From NCBI GenBank assembly GCA_030447415.1, contig JAUJOZ010000005.1:1-64000 (forward strand): a stretch of 64,000 nt of DNA, given 5' to 3'. A program made the translations under genes and the position numbers. The stretch is from Thermomicrobiales bacterium (GTDB taxonomy: Bacteria > Chloroflexota > Chloroflexia > Thermomicrobiales > UBA6265). How positions within the stretch are numbered: position 1 is the stretch's first letter; every line of letters begins with the position of its first letter. Positions 31,973-41,289 of this stretch are shown one piece after another. The notes under the pieces are model-generated. The model was given only the letters and a program-made list of their open reading frames with translations, ran no database searches and was not told the DNA's origin.

Positions 31973-32351
31973 TGAGCGTATTGTATGTCAAGCTATGCGG
32001 AATGACAAGCCCTCCGTTGCCATCGAGGCATCGCTTCACGGCCGCGTGTCACAGCGGGCTGGCTCCCGGCTGAATACGCCCCCACTACGCTGGTCTGCGA
32101 CGAGGCCGCTGAGAGGCCGGGGGCAGCCTCAACGGCTGCGGCATCGCGCCCGCACTGGATCCTGAACGTTCCCCCGGTGCTCGCTTAGACGCGCAGTCGG
32201 CTGAGACAAGGCCCTCCGGTCACGACCGGTGCTTGCGGAGACGTGCCCGCCTGACGAACACCGGGCGCGTGGTGCGGGGACGAGCCTCGTTGACTCGGGT
32301 CCCCGCCCTACGTAGGCTGTGGCCCACGTCGAAGTGAGGAGGGAATCGTCC

Positions 32352-33509
32352 GTGGCGCGACCACCATACGACCTTGTGCTCACCGGAGGTGAGGTGATCG
32401 ACCCGAGTCAGCAGTTGCGCGGCCGGCGCGACGTTGCCGTCGCAGACGGGTTGATCGCGGCCGTCGCACCAAGCATTCCTGCCGACCAGGGGCTGCAGGC
32501 ACTCGACATCACCGGCCTCCTCGTCACGCCTGGGTTGGTCGATATGCACGCTCACGTCTACGTCGGCGTCTGCCCCCTCGTCATCCCGATCGACGAGCTC
32601 GGCCCGGCCAGCGGCGTCACCACCGTCGTCAGCACCGGTGACGCCGGCGCCCATACGTTTGCAGGCTTTCGCCGCCTGATCGTCGACCAGGTGCGAACCC
32701 GCGTTTACGCGTTCGTGCATATCAGCACGATCGGTCTGGCCGGCTGGGAAGTCGGGGAGATGCGTGACCTCGATTACGCGGAGCCGGACAAGGCGGCGCG
32801 CGTGGTCCGAGAGCACCGAGATATTTGCCTGGGGGTAAAGGTTCGCCAGGGCCGGCAGATGGTCGGCCGCAACGGCCTGGAGCCACTCCGCCGCGCGATC
32901 GCGGCGGCCGAGGCCAGCGACTCGGCGGTCATGGTCCACATCGGCGACGCGCCGGAGCCGCTGCCCGTCATCCTCGGCCTGCTCCGCCCCGGCGACATCG
33001 TGACCCACTGCTTCACGGGCACCGGCAACGGACTCCTCAGCGCCGGCGGCGTGGTCCTCCCTGAGGCGCGCGAGGCGCGGGCACGGGGGATCTTGTTCGA
33101 TGTGGGTCACGGCATGGGCAGCTTCGACTTCCGGGTCGGCGAGGCGGCGCTGGAGCAAGGCTTCCCGCCCGACTTCATCTCAAGCGACCTCCATTCGGGC
33201 TGTGTCAACGGTCCTACCTACGACCTGCCGACGACCGTCTCGAAGTTCCTGCTGATGGGCATGTCGCTTGAGGACGCGATCGGCCTCGCGACGGTGGCGC
33301 CGGCGACCATCATCAACCGGCTGCCCCTACTCGGCACCCTCCAGGTCGGCGCCCCCGGTGATGTGGCCGTGTTCGCGCTCGACCCGACCGAAACCCGCTT
33401 CATCGACGCGATGGGTCAGGAGCGCCGCGGTCCACGCGGCCTGGTCCCCCATCACACCGTTACGCGCGGCCGCCTCTGGCGACGCCCCTACCCCCACCCC
33501 TATCTCTAG
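32352..33509 (+). CDS. Amidohydrolase/deacetylase family metallohydrolase
   Basis: YDLVLTGGEVIDPSQQLRGRRDVAVADG; LLVTPGLVDMHAHVYVGV; DIVTHCFTGTGNG; DFISSDLHSG; GTG start. Confidence 0.85.
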   Translation: MARPPYDLVLTGGEVIDPSQQLRGRRDVAVADGLIAAVAPSIPADQGLQALDITGLLVTPGLVDMHAHVYVGVCPLVIPIDELGPASGVTTVVSTGDAGAHTFAGFRRLIVDQVRTRVYAFVHISTIGLAGWEVGEMRDLDYAEPDKAARVVREHRDICLGVKVRQGRQMVGRNGLEPLRRAIAAAEASDSAVMVHIGDAPEPLPVILGLLRPGDIVTHCFTGTGNGLLSAGGVVLPEAREARARGILFDVGHGMGSFDFRVGEAALEQGFPPDFISSDLHSGCVNGPTYDLPTTVSKFLLMGMSLEDAIGLATVAPATIINRLPLLGTLQVGAPGDVAVFALDPTETRFIDAMGQERRGPRGLVPHHTVTRGRLWRRPYPHPYL

Positions 33510-33659
33510 GGCAGCGCGCCACAGGCTGGAAAACGATTGGAGGAACAAACCAACGCGTACCGCCGTGCTCCGAACCAGCGTGTTTGGCGGACCGACAGGG
33601 CCGGCGTGCCGCTCGGAATCCCTCTTCCTAACGGCTGCTGCCTGCCGACTGCCGCCTCA

Positions 33660-34316
33660 TCATTCGTCCAGCGGCGCGACGGCCATGCCGAGGACAACGG
33701 CTCGGCATGCGAGGGCATCGGCGGCGGCGCGGTGGCCCCCGGGCACCGCGCCAAACGCCGCCCCGGGCTGCGCGGGCTTATGGCCCCCGTGGCCCCGGCC
33801 CGCCGCCTTTGGCTGCGCCCGGAACTCGGCATACGCCATCATCGCGCAGTGCCAGTCCGGATACGGGTCCGCGAGCCGGTGCCGGCCACAGGACTGGGCC
33901 ACCATCCGCCGGTCGAACGTCGCGTTGTAGACGACGACCGTGCGCCCCTCCAGGAGAGTGCACAACCGCTCGTGGATCACCCGCCAATCGGGGGCGGCCG
34001 CCACATGGACGTCGCGGATGCCGTGGACGCGGCTGGCGTCAGCGGGAATAGGACCGACCGGGCGGACGAGCGTGTCGAGCAAGATTCGACCGTCGGCGCC
34101 GACGACCGCGAGCTCGATCACCTCGGCGTCGCGGCCCAGCCCCGTCGTCTCCGTGTCGAGGTAGACCGTCGCGGGATCGTCGGCCACCCGGCTCGCCCAC
34201 GCGATCGCCCGGGCCCGAGCGCGTAACCGCTCCCCGGCCGAGGTCGGTCCGAACCCACTCGGCACCGCTCGGTAACGGATTCGATCCTCCCGGTCCGAGC
34301 GGACCCGGCGCTCCAT
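33660..34316 (-). CDS. DnaQ-like 3'-5' exonuclease
   Basis: ATVYLDTETTGLGRDAEVIELAVVGADGRILLDTLVRP; VVYNATFDRRMV; HRAAADALACRAVV. Confidence 0.85.
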   Translation of the reverse strand: MERRVRSDREDRIRYRAVPSGFGPTSAGERLRARARAIAWASRVADDPATVYLDTETTGLGRDAEVIELAVVGADGRILLDTLVRPVGPIPADASRVHGIRDVHVAAAPDWRVIHERLCTLLEGRTVVVYNATFDRRMVAQSCGRHRLADPYPDWHCAMMAYAEFRAQPKAAGRGHGGHKPAQPGAAFGAVPGGHRAAADALACRAVVLGMAVAPLDE

Positions 34317-34491
34317 CGCGATGCCCCTTACCATTGCGCCGCCTCGACCGCCGGCCCCCGCGGGGGGACCGATGCAGGATGCATGGCGATACCGGGTTGC
34401 GGAGTATCTCCATCGTAGCATGGTGCGGCTCCCGTCCACCCACCGCCCGCGTCTCGGCCCGCAGGGCGTCTCTAGCTTGGATCACCATCTC

Positions 34492-35553
34492 ATGAGCGGC
34501 GATCTCGATCCCACCCTCGACCGCTTCATCGCCGCGATGCCGAAGGCCGAGCTGCACGTCCATTTGGAGGGCACCGTGCGCCCACGCACGCTGCTCCCGC
34601 TCGCCACACGGCACGGCGTGCCTCCGCCCGCCCGTGACGAAGGGGAGGTCGCAGCGTTCTACCAATTCCGCGACTTTCCCCACTTCATTGAGGTCTACAT
34701 TGCCGTCTGCGAGTGCCTGCGCGATGCCGACGATTTCGCCCGCATTACCCGGGAGTTCGGCGCAGACCTGGCGCGGCAGAACGTCCGCTACGCGGAGGTC
34801 CACTTCAATCCCGAGCCGCACGTCCGAAAGCGCGGCTTGACGTTCAACCAACTGCTCGCCGGGATGATCCGCGGTCGGGCCGAGGTTCGATCGCGCTGGG
34901 GCGTCGAGCTGCGGTGGATCGCGGACGGCGTCCGGGACGCGGAGAGCGGACCGGCCTCGGTGGACCGGACTGTCGGGTGGGTCGAGGCGCTCCCCGCGGA
35001 CCAGGGTGTCGTGGCGCTCGGCTTGGGCGGCAGCGAGGTCGGGCACCCGCCGGCGCTCTTTGGGGTCGCCTTCCGCCGCGCCCGCGCGGCTGGCCTCCAT
35101 GTCGTCGCGCACGCCGGTGAAACGACCGGGTCAGAGACCATCTGGGCAACCCTGCAAGAGCTGGGTGCCGAGCGGATCGGCCACGGTGTCGGCGCCGCCG
35201 ACGATCCGTCGCTGGTCGCCCACCTTGCGGCGACGGAGGTGCCGCTGGAGCTTTGCCCGACGAGCAATCTCCGCACGGGGGCAGTCCTGTCCCCGAGCGC
35301 GCATCCCTTCCGCCGCCTCGACGAGGCAGGGGTCGTCGTGACGGTCAACTCGGATGACCCGCCGATGTTCGGGACGACCCTCACCGATGAGTTTCGGTTC
35401 TTGGCCCGTCACTTTGACTACGGCGCCGGGGACCTTGAACGCATTGCCCGTAACGCCGTGCGCGCCTCGTTCCTGCCGACAACCGAGAAGGACCGCTTGC
35501 TCACGCAGTTCGCGGCCGAATGCTCGGCGCTGCGCTCGCGCCTCGGCCTCTAG
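34492..35553 (+). CDS. add: Adenosine deaminase family protein
   Basis: MPKAELHVHLEGTVRPRTLLPLA; VVAHAGETTGSETIW; RIGHGVGAADD; VTVNSDDPPMFGTTL. Confidence 0.9.
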   Translation: MSGDLDPTLDRFIAAMPKAELHVHLEGTVRPRTLLPLATRHGVPPPARDEGEVAAFYQFRDFPHFIEVYIAVCECLRDADDFARITREFGADLARQNVRYAEVHFNPEPHVRKRGLTFNQLLAGMIRGRAEVRSRWGVELRWIADGVRDAESGPASVDRTVGWVEALPADQGVVALGLGGSEVGHPPALFGVAFRRARAAGLHVVAHAGETTGSETIWATLQELGAERIGHGVGAADDPSLVAHLAATEVPLELCPTSNLRTGAVLSPSAHPFRRLDEAGVVVTVNSDDPPMFGTTLTDEFRFLARHFDYGAGDLERIARNAVRASFLPTTEKDRLLTQFAAECSALRSRLGL

Positions 35554-35575
35554 CCGAATACGTCACTGGTGCCGA

Positions 35576-36127
35576 TCAGGCCGCCGGTCCGTCCCGAGCG
35601 AGGAGCGCCCTGATCCAGCCAATGTGCTCCGCGTAGTGGTCGAAGGTGTTACCCGCGACCCAGCCGACGACCGGGTCGGCATTGTGGGGCGGGTCGCCCG
35701 GCTGGTAGTGAGAGTACGGCCGGAAGAGGTCCTCATCGCTCATCGACGCCAGGACGGCGAGAACCTGCTCGTGCGACCGCCGGAACAGCGAGAGTGCATC
35801 CGCCAGCGAGAGCGCCTTGCAGCGCTCGTGCAAGATCGCGTTCAACCCATCGGTGTCCGTGGTCTCGTAGGTTCCCTGGTCGACCCCGATTGCCGCGGAA
35901 CGGGATCGTCCTTCGAGCAGGGCCAACAGCGACTGCTCCCACATGGCGACGTGCGCCAGGTGATCCTTGACCGACCAGCCGTCCGACCCAGATGCCGTTG
36001 CCTGCTCGGCGTCGAGCCGATTCACCAATCGCTCTAGTTCCGCCCGCGACCCGTGGATGCGTTCCATCAACTCGGTCTTATCGCGTGGCAGCGCCGCATC
36101 TTGGCTCGGCGCGCTCTGCTCGCCCAT
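35576..36127 (-). CDS. ClbS/DfsB/DinB-like four-helix-bundle protein
   Basis: SDGWSVKDHLAHVAMWEQSLLALLEGR...VAGNTFDHYAEHIGWIRALL (metal-binding His pattern). Confidence 0.75.
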   Translation of the reverse strand: MGEQSAPSQDAALPRDKTELMERIHGSRAELERLVNRLDAEQATASGSDGWSVKDHLAHVAMWEQSLLALLEGRSRSAAIGVDQGTYETTDTDGLNAILHERCKALSLADALSLFRRSHEQVLAVLASMSDEDLFRPYSHYQPGDPPHNADPVVGWVAGNTFDHYAEHIGWIRALLARDGPAA

Positions 36128-36187
36128 GATCGTCCTCCGACGGTTTCGCCGCCGTCCTGGCGAGGCGAGAGAACGCCCGCCCGTGCT

Positions 36188-36973
36188 CTACCGAGGCGCC
36201 GCGGCCTCCACGAGCGCCAGGTACGCGTCTGCCGTCTCCTCCGCGGTGATCGCCCGGACCACCGTCTCGTCCAGTGCCTCGGCGAAGATGCCGAGGCCCG
36301 TCTGAATCGCCTGCCCCGATTCCCCGGTGACGCACGTGGCCAGTGGCTCGACGCCCATCCGCCCAAAGTGGGCGGCGTACTGCGAGAGCGCGCCGTACCG
36401 ATCCGCTTCCTCCCGCAGGCGCCCCAGCGCCGCCGCGCCGAGCGCGACGCGAACATAGCCATCGATCCGCGGCGCCGGCCGACCAGCGTCGGCGGCCGCG
36501 CGGCGCGCGATCCCGCCCGAGGTCGCCGCGTGGGAGGGGACCAGCCAGTTCAGGAGCACCCCATCGGCCACTTCCCCCGCCAGGACGCACATCTTCGGCC
36601 CTAGCGCCCCGACCACCACGGTCGCGGCGGTCGCCTGCTGAAGCGCGGGCACACCTCCGCGTACCAGATCGAGCGCCAGCTTTGCGCCGCCCGCACCCAC
36701 CCCAAGGGTGAGCCGGTCGACCGGCAGCCCCAGCTCCCGCACCCGCGACGCGATGCTGTCCGGCGGTCTCCGGTCGAGTGGGATCACTCCGACGCCGAGC
36801 CGGATCCGAGCGGTGACCTCAGCCGCCGCCGCGAGCGCCGCGAGGCCGTCGCCGGCCGGCGTGTCGTTCGCCCAGAACGTGCGATAACCCGCGGCCTCCG
36901 CGGCCCGCGCCACCGCCCGCACCACCTCGTGGTCAAGTACTCCTGCCACACCGAAGCCGCGCTCGTCCGGCAC
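36188..36973 (-). CDS. LLM-class flavin-dependent oxidoreductase
   Basis: RIRLGVGVIPLDRRPPDSIASRVRELGLPVDRLTLGVGAGG; GEVADGVLLNWLVP. Confidence 0.8.
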   Translation of the reverse strand: MPDERGFGVAGVLDHEVVRAVARAAEAAGYRTFWANDTPAGDGLAALAAAAEVTARIRLGVGVIPLDRRPPDSIASRVRELGLPVDRLTLGVGAGGAKLALDLVRGGVPALQQATAATVVVGALGPKMCVLAGEVADGVLLNWLVPSHAATSGGIARRAAADAGRPAPRIDGYVRVALGAAALGRLREEADRYGALSQYAAHFGRMGVEPLATCVTGESGQAIQTGLGIFAEALDETVVRAITAEETADAYLALVEAAAPR

Positions 36974-37120
36974 CGCTCGCGCCCCTTTCGTCCGAAGCGG
37001 CCGGATGCCGCGCCCCGACGCCGGCGCAACCGCTCCCTAGTGATCTTACGACAGACCACGGAGCGGCGAATCGACGCCGCCCGGCGCTGACATCACCGCA
37101 GAAAACGCAACCGACGGTAG

Positions 37121-37148
37121 TTGACATTTGGCGCAAAGTTAGTATGAT
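37121..37148 (+). promoter_or_regulatory. Sigma70-like promoter
   Basis: TTGACA (37121-37126), 16-bp spacer, TATGAT (37143-37148); upstream of the 37.3-40.4 kb cluster. Confidence 0.6.
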
Positions 37149-37308
37149 CTAGGTATCGATGAATCGATGCGGCTTTCGATGTCGCCAATATGCATCGAGC
37201 GACCGACACTGAGGCCGTTCGTGCCGTTTTGCCGGCCTTCACCCGGCTCCAGGGCACACGGAGCAACCACGGCGTGCCGTCCGGGAACACATCAGGGGAG
37301 GGGGTGGT

Positions 37309-37722
37309 GTGACAGAGTCACGACTCGGTGATTCACCGACGGCGCGCCAGTTCGGCGCCTCCGTTGACATCGCGGGCGCTGCCAATCGCTCGCTGTATCT
37401 CGTGGTCGGCAACCGTCAATCACCGCGCTCGGCGGTGACCGCTCTCGGCGGCGAGGTGGTGGTGGCGCTGCCCGACGGGGTTCGAGTCCTGGCCGTGATG
37501 CCCATGGCGGCGCAGTTGGCGATCCAGCACCACCCCGACGTGGCGCTCGCCGGCCCTGTGAGCATCGATCAGGACCGCTTCGGTCGGTTCGTGGCCCTGG
37601 CCGGGTTGAATGGCGAGGCGGGTCCGAACGGGCAAGTCCCAAACGGGCGCCCGCCGGACGGGCACCCTCTCAGCGGGCGATCGGAACAATCGCCGCCCGC
37701 GGTGGCCGCGGGCAACCAGTAG
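37309..37722 (+). CDS. Hypothetical protein, cluster gene A
   Basis: GTG start after GGGAGGGGG; NRSLYLVVGNRQSPRSAVTALGGEVVVALPDGVRVLAVMPMAAQLAIQHHPDVALAGPVSIDQDRFGRFVAL. Confidence 0.65.
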   Translation: MTESRLGDSPTARQFGASVDIAGAANRSLYLVVGNRQSPRSAVTALGGEVVVALPDGVRVLAVMPMAAQLAIQHHPDVALAGPVSIDQDRFGRFVALAGLNGEAGPNGQVPNGRPPDGHPLSGRSEQSPPAVAAGNQ

Positions 37723-37753
37723 CCGCGCGAGGCGTGGCAGGAGGATCGATCAG

Positions 37754-38281
37754 GTGGCCAATCTCAGCGTCGGCCAAGAACTTCTCGACGTGCCCCTTCC
37801 TGACATGGTCGCCAAGCTCGCCGTCGGCATCGCCGACGCGCAGCGGTCGCTCGACACCAACTCCGTCGAAACGGCGGTGGCGCTGGCCGGTACCAACATC
37901 GACGTCGTCCCGGCCATCACCGAGACGATCGCCGCCGATGGGTCGGTGACCTTTACCCAGGCTGCGCCGATCCAGATGTCGCTGTTGCAGGTGGGCCTCA
38001 ACCCCACCTTCTACCAGTTCACCGAAGCGTCCATCGAGGTCACGATGGACATCAAGACGACAACCTCGACCGAAACCAACGTCAAGGTCGGCGTCCAGGC
38101 CAAGGTGGGCTTCGCCTGCTGGAGCGCCTCTGCCCGCGTCGATGTCTCGCACAATCGCAAGTTCGGCAAAGAGGTCAAGGGCACCAGCCGGCTGTTCACG
38201 AAGCTGGCGCCCGTGCCGCCGCCGCCGCGCATCTTCCCGGAGCTGCGCATCGTCGACAACCGCCCGGCACCGACGCCGTAA
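37754..38281 (+). CDS. Hypothetical protein, cluster gene B (paralogous to C)
   Basis: GTG start after GGCAGGAGG; VAKLAVGIADAQRSLDTN...AADGSVTFTQ...LNPTFYQFTEASIEVTMDIK. Confidence 0.75.
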   Translation: MANLSVGQELLDVPLPDMVAKLAVGIADAQRSLDTNSVETAVALAGTNIDVVPAITETIAADGSVTFTQAAPIQMSLLQVGLNPTFYQFTEASIEVTMDIKTTTSTETNVKVGVQAKVGFACWSASARVDVSHNRKFGKEVKGTSRLFTKLAPVPPPPRIFPELRIVDNRPAPTP

Positions 38282-38307
38282 TCATCCGGCGCTAGGGAGG
38301 GGCCTCG

Positions 38308-39120
38308 ATGCCGCCCGCCATTGCGTTCCCGCCGTCCGGCCTCACCGCGGCGCGCGCGTTCCAGCCGCCGTTCGTGGAGCCGACCATCCCGGTACGCGAG
38401 ACGCCATCTGCCTCGTTTGCGGACCTGGTGCGCCTGCTCGGCGAGGGGATTGCCGACGCGCAGGCCGCCCTTGACCGCGCGTCGGCGTCGCTAGTCGCGG
38501 AGTTGGCCACCACTCGCGTCGCAATCGTGCCGCGGGTGCAGGAAATCATCGCCGCGGACGGGACCGTCACCTTTCAACAGGACCCGCCGCAGGAGGTCTC
38601 GCTGCTCGATCTCGGCGTCACACCGAGCTTCTACCAGTTCTCCCAGGCCACCGTCGAGGTGGTCATGGACATGAAGATCGTCGAGAACAACACGGAGTCG
38701 GGCACGGGGCAGCGACGCTTCGGACTCTTCGCCGATACGGCCAACGTCCGCTTCGAGCGCAAGCTGAACCGGGACGTGTCGGTCCATTCGAAGTTGACGG
38801 CGACCCTGGTTCCGGTCCCGATGCCGCTGCGACTTGAGCCCGTTCGGACGACGACCACTGAGGGCCCGGCTCCGCCGGGCCCCAGTCCACCACCCAGTCC
38901 GCCACCCAGTCCATCACCCAGCCCGCCGCCGCCTTCACCGTCACCGCCGGCTCCGTCGCCATCACCACCACCGACAAGCGCACCACCCCCATCACCACCA
39001 CCGACAAGCCCACCGCCAACGAGCCCGCCACCGCCACCCCCGCCGCCGCCACCAAAACCACTAGCCGAGGAGTCACCGCCCACGAGTCCACCGACCGATG
39101 TTCCGGTCGACATTCTGTAG
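38308..39120 (+). CDS. Hypothetical protein, cluster gene C (paralogous to B, PPS-repeat tail)
   Basis: LVRLLGEGIADAQAALDRA...AADGTVTFQQ...VTPSFYQFSQATVEVVMDMK; C-terminal PPSPPPSP repeats. Confidence 0.75.
   Translation: MPPAIAFPPSGLTAARAFQPPFVEPTIPVRETPSASFADLVRLLGEGIADAQAALDRASASLVAELATTRVAIVPRVQEIIAADGTVTFQQDPPQEVSLLDLGVTPSFYQFSQATVEVVMDMKIVENNTESGTGQRRFGLFADTANVRFERKLNRDVSVHSKLTATLVPVPMPLRLEPVRTTTTEGPAPPGPSPPPSPPPSPSPSPPPPSPSPPAPSPSPPPTSAPPPSPPPTSPPPTSPPPPPPPPPPKPLAEESPPTSPPTDVPVDIL
38878..39060 (+). repeat. Proline/serine low-complexity coding repeat in cluster gene C
   Basis: Encodes PGPSPPPSPPPSPSPSPPPPSPSPPAPSPSPPPTSAPPPSPPPTSPPPTSPPPPPPPPPPKP. Confidence 0.9.
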
Positions 39121-39150
39121 TAGCGGCCGCTTAGCGCGTCGGAGGTTCGC

Positions 39151-39648
39151 ATGACCGACGGCACCCAAGAAGGAGCAGACCTGCGAGGCTTCCTCGAGGC
39201 CGCCGGCCGCTCGTTCACCGACGCCCAAGGGACGCTGATTGGCGACATTCTGCCCCAGCCCCCGGCCCTCGCGATCTCCGATGCGGAGCTCGAAGTCAAG
39301 GCGGCCATGGGTCAAAACGGCGGCGGGACGCTCGCCTTCCAGCCACTCTCGGCGGCCGACGTGCGGAGTGGTGGCATTAGCCCCGGCCTCGTCTCGTCAG
39401 TCCGCGTCCGCTTCGTCGCGACGGCGGGGGAGCCGCCCTCGGTGGTCGCGCCCACGCGGTCGACGGAGGAGGTCATCGCCACCGTGCGACAGCGGGAGGA
39501 TGTCGTTGTCCTCGACAACATTCTTGGCGGACTGGATATCCGATCGGTCTTCGTCGCGGAGAGCCAGCGCTGGTTGGTGACGGCTATTGACGCGCAGGGA
39601 CGCATCGTCCGCGAGGTCGTCGTCCCCGATCAGCCCGAGGAGGGCTAA
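39151..39648 (+). CDS. Hypothetical protein, cluster gene D
   Basis: TCGGAGG upstream; LRGFLEAAGRSFTDAQGTLIGDILPQPPALAISDAELEVKAAMGQNGGGTLAFQPL. Confidence 0.75.
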   Translation: MTDGTQEGADLRGFLEAAGRSFTDAQGTLIGDILPQPPALAISDAELEVKAAMGQNGGGTLAFQPLSAADVRSGGISPGLVSSVRVRFVATAGEPPSVVAPTRSTEEVIATVRQREDVVVLDNILGGLDIRSVFVAESQRWLVTAIDAQGRIVREVVVPDQPEEG

Positions 39649-39649
39649 G

Positions 39650-40420
39650 GTGAGCGAGCCGGATCCGAAAGATCTGCGCCGATTGCGGCGGTTGGAAGCG
39701 CAACTCGCGAAGACGACCGAGGAGGCCAAGGCCGCCGCCGCCGAGCGGCGGGACCTGACGCGCCGACTGACCGCCGCCGAGAAGGCGGCGAGCCGGGTTG
39801 AGGCGCTGGAGGCCGCATCACAGGAGGCGCGCGAAGCGCTCAAGACCGAGCGGGCGGAGGCCAAGGAACGCATCCGCGCCGCCGAGGAGCGCGCCGCTGC
39901 GGCTATTGCCGCCGTTGGCAGCCTGCCAGAGCAGGTGGAGGCGCTCCTCAGAGAGAACCGACGGCTGGCCGAACAACTCGACGCCGTCCGGGGCGACGTG
40001 ACGACGCTGGGCAAGGCGGCAGAAGAGGCCCGCCAGGCTGCTGAGACAGCGCGGAGCGAAGCCGTGGCGGCCACGAAGGCGCAGACGCAAGCGGAGGAAA
40101 CAATCCGCCGGCTCTCCGAGGAACGTGCCAGCCTCGCCACCCGTCTCGGCGCCGCCGAGGCGCAGCTGCAGGATGAAGGAAAGACCGTCATCTTGCCGGC
40201 GGATGAGGCAGCTCGCCAGGTGGGAACCCTCGTCGACCAACTGAGCGCCGGCTTACCGAACCTCAGCGTGCGGGAAGGCGAGTTCCGGTTGAAGGTCGCC
40301 TTCGGCGGCGCCGGCGACCTGAGCGGCTTCGTCATCCCGACCGCGGATAGCTCCCCGGAACTTCGGAACGCCCTCCACGAGCTCACGCTCCGCTTCGACC
40401 AAACCGGCCCCGCCATCTAA
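39650..40420 (+). CDS. Coiled-coil hypothetical protein, cluster gene E
   Basis: GTG start 2 bp after D stop; long Ala/Glu/Arg coiled coil then SVREGEFRLKVAFGGAGDLSGFVIPTADSSPELRNALHELTLRF. Confidence 0.75.
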   Translation: MSEPDPKDLRRLRRLEAQLAKTTEEAKAAAAERRDLTRRLTAAEKAASRVEALEAASQEAREALKTERAEAKERIRAAEERAAAAIAAVGSLPEQVEALLRENRRLAEQLDAVRGDVTTLGKAAEEARQAAETARSEAVAATKAQTQAEETIRRLSEERASLATRLGAAEAQLQDEGKTVILPADEAARQVGTLVDQLSAGLPNLSVREGEFRLKVAFGGAGDLSGFVIPTADSSPELRNALHELTLRFDQTGPAI

Positions 40421-40587
40421 CGCCGAAAACCCGGCACCTGGTTGGACCGGTCTCCTTGACCAAAGCCGGCGCGGCCATTCTCTCTCCGGCGCGGGAGAGC
40501 GGGTGGCCGCGCCGGCAGCCTCCGGCTCAACCGCGCGGCTCCCCTGCCCGAGCACCGCCGCTCGACCAGCTCGTGGCTGCTCTCCGC

Positions 40588-41289
40588 TCATCGCCCAGAA
40601 GGAAACCCCAACCCCAACCGGCGCAACGAGGCGTGTCGCCCCTGGCCGACGATGAGATGGTCGAGGAGTTCAACGTCCAGCAACTCGCCGGCCCGCGCAA
40701 GCTCGGCGGTCAGCGCCACGTCGGCGGCCGAGGGCGTCGGGTCGCCCGAGGGGTGATTATGCACCGCGACGAGAGCGACGGCGTTGTGACGAACAGCGTC
40801 ACGGAAGACCTCAGCGACGCGCACCTGCGCCTGGTTGACACTCCCCTGATAGACCGTTCGCATGGTCAGCACCCGATGCTTGGTGTCGAGCAGCACCACC
40901 CGCAGCTGCTCCTGATCGAGCGCCGCCATCTCGATTCCAACCAGGTTGACGACGTCGTCCGGCGACGCGATCTGCGGCCGCTGGTCCGGGCTGAGCGCGG
41001 CAACCCGTTTGGCGAGCTACAGCGCCGCCTTGAGCTTCGCCGCCTTCGCCTCGCCGACGCCGCGGATTCGGGCCAGCTCCGCCACGTCCAACTTCATCAA
41101 GCCGAGGAGCCCACCGTGCTCCGCCAGCAGCCGCTGAGCCACGGCTGTCACCGTCTCCCCGACAATCCCCGTGTTGAGGATGATCGCCAGCAAATCCCCA
41201 TCGCTCAGCGACGAGGCTCCGCGCAGCCTCAAGCGCTCCCGCGGCCGCTCGTCCGGCGCCAGCTCCTTGACCGACAACTGGTAGGTCAC
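40588..41289 (-). pseudogene. radC: DNA repair protein RadC interrupted by in-frame TAG at 41017-41019
   Basis: VTYQLSVKELAPDERPRERL...GVGEAKAAKLKAAL*LAKRVAALSPDQRP...VAVHNHPSGDPTPSAADVALT; both halves in the same frame. Confidence 0.85.

Noticed and set aside
32085-32165. CTGAGA-containing stretch considered as a TPP riboswitch
   Set aside because: Other conserved THI-box segments are not present and the downstream gene is not thiamine-related
41017-41019. TAG in radC considered as pyrrolysine
   Set aside because: Residue is Glu in RadC homologs by memory, and there is no Pyl-associated gene in the window
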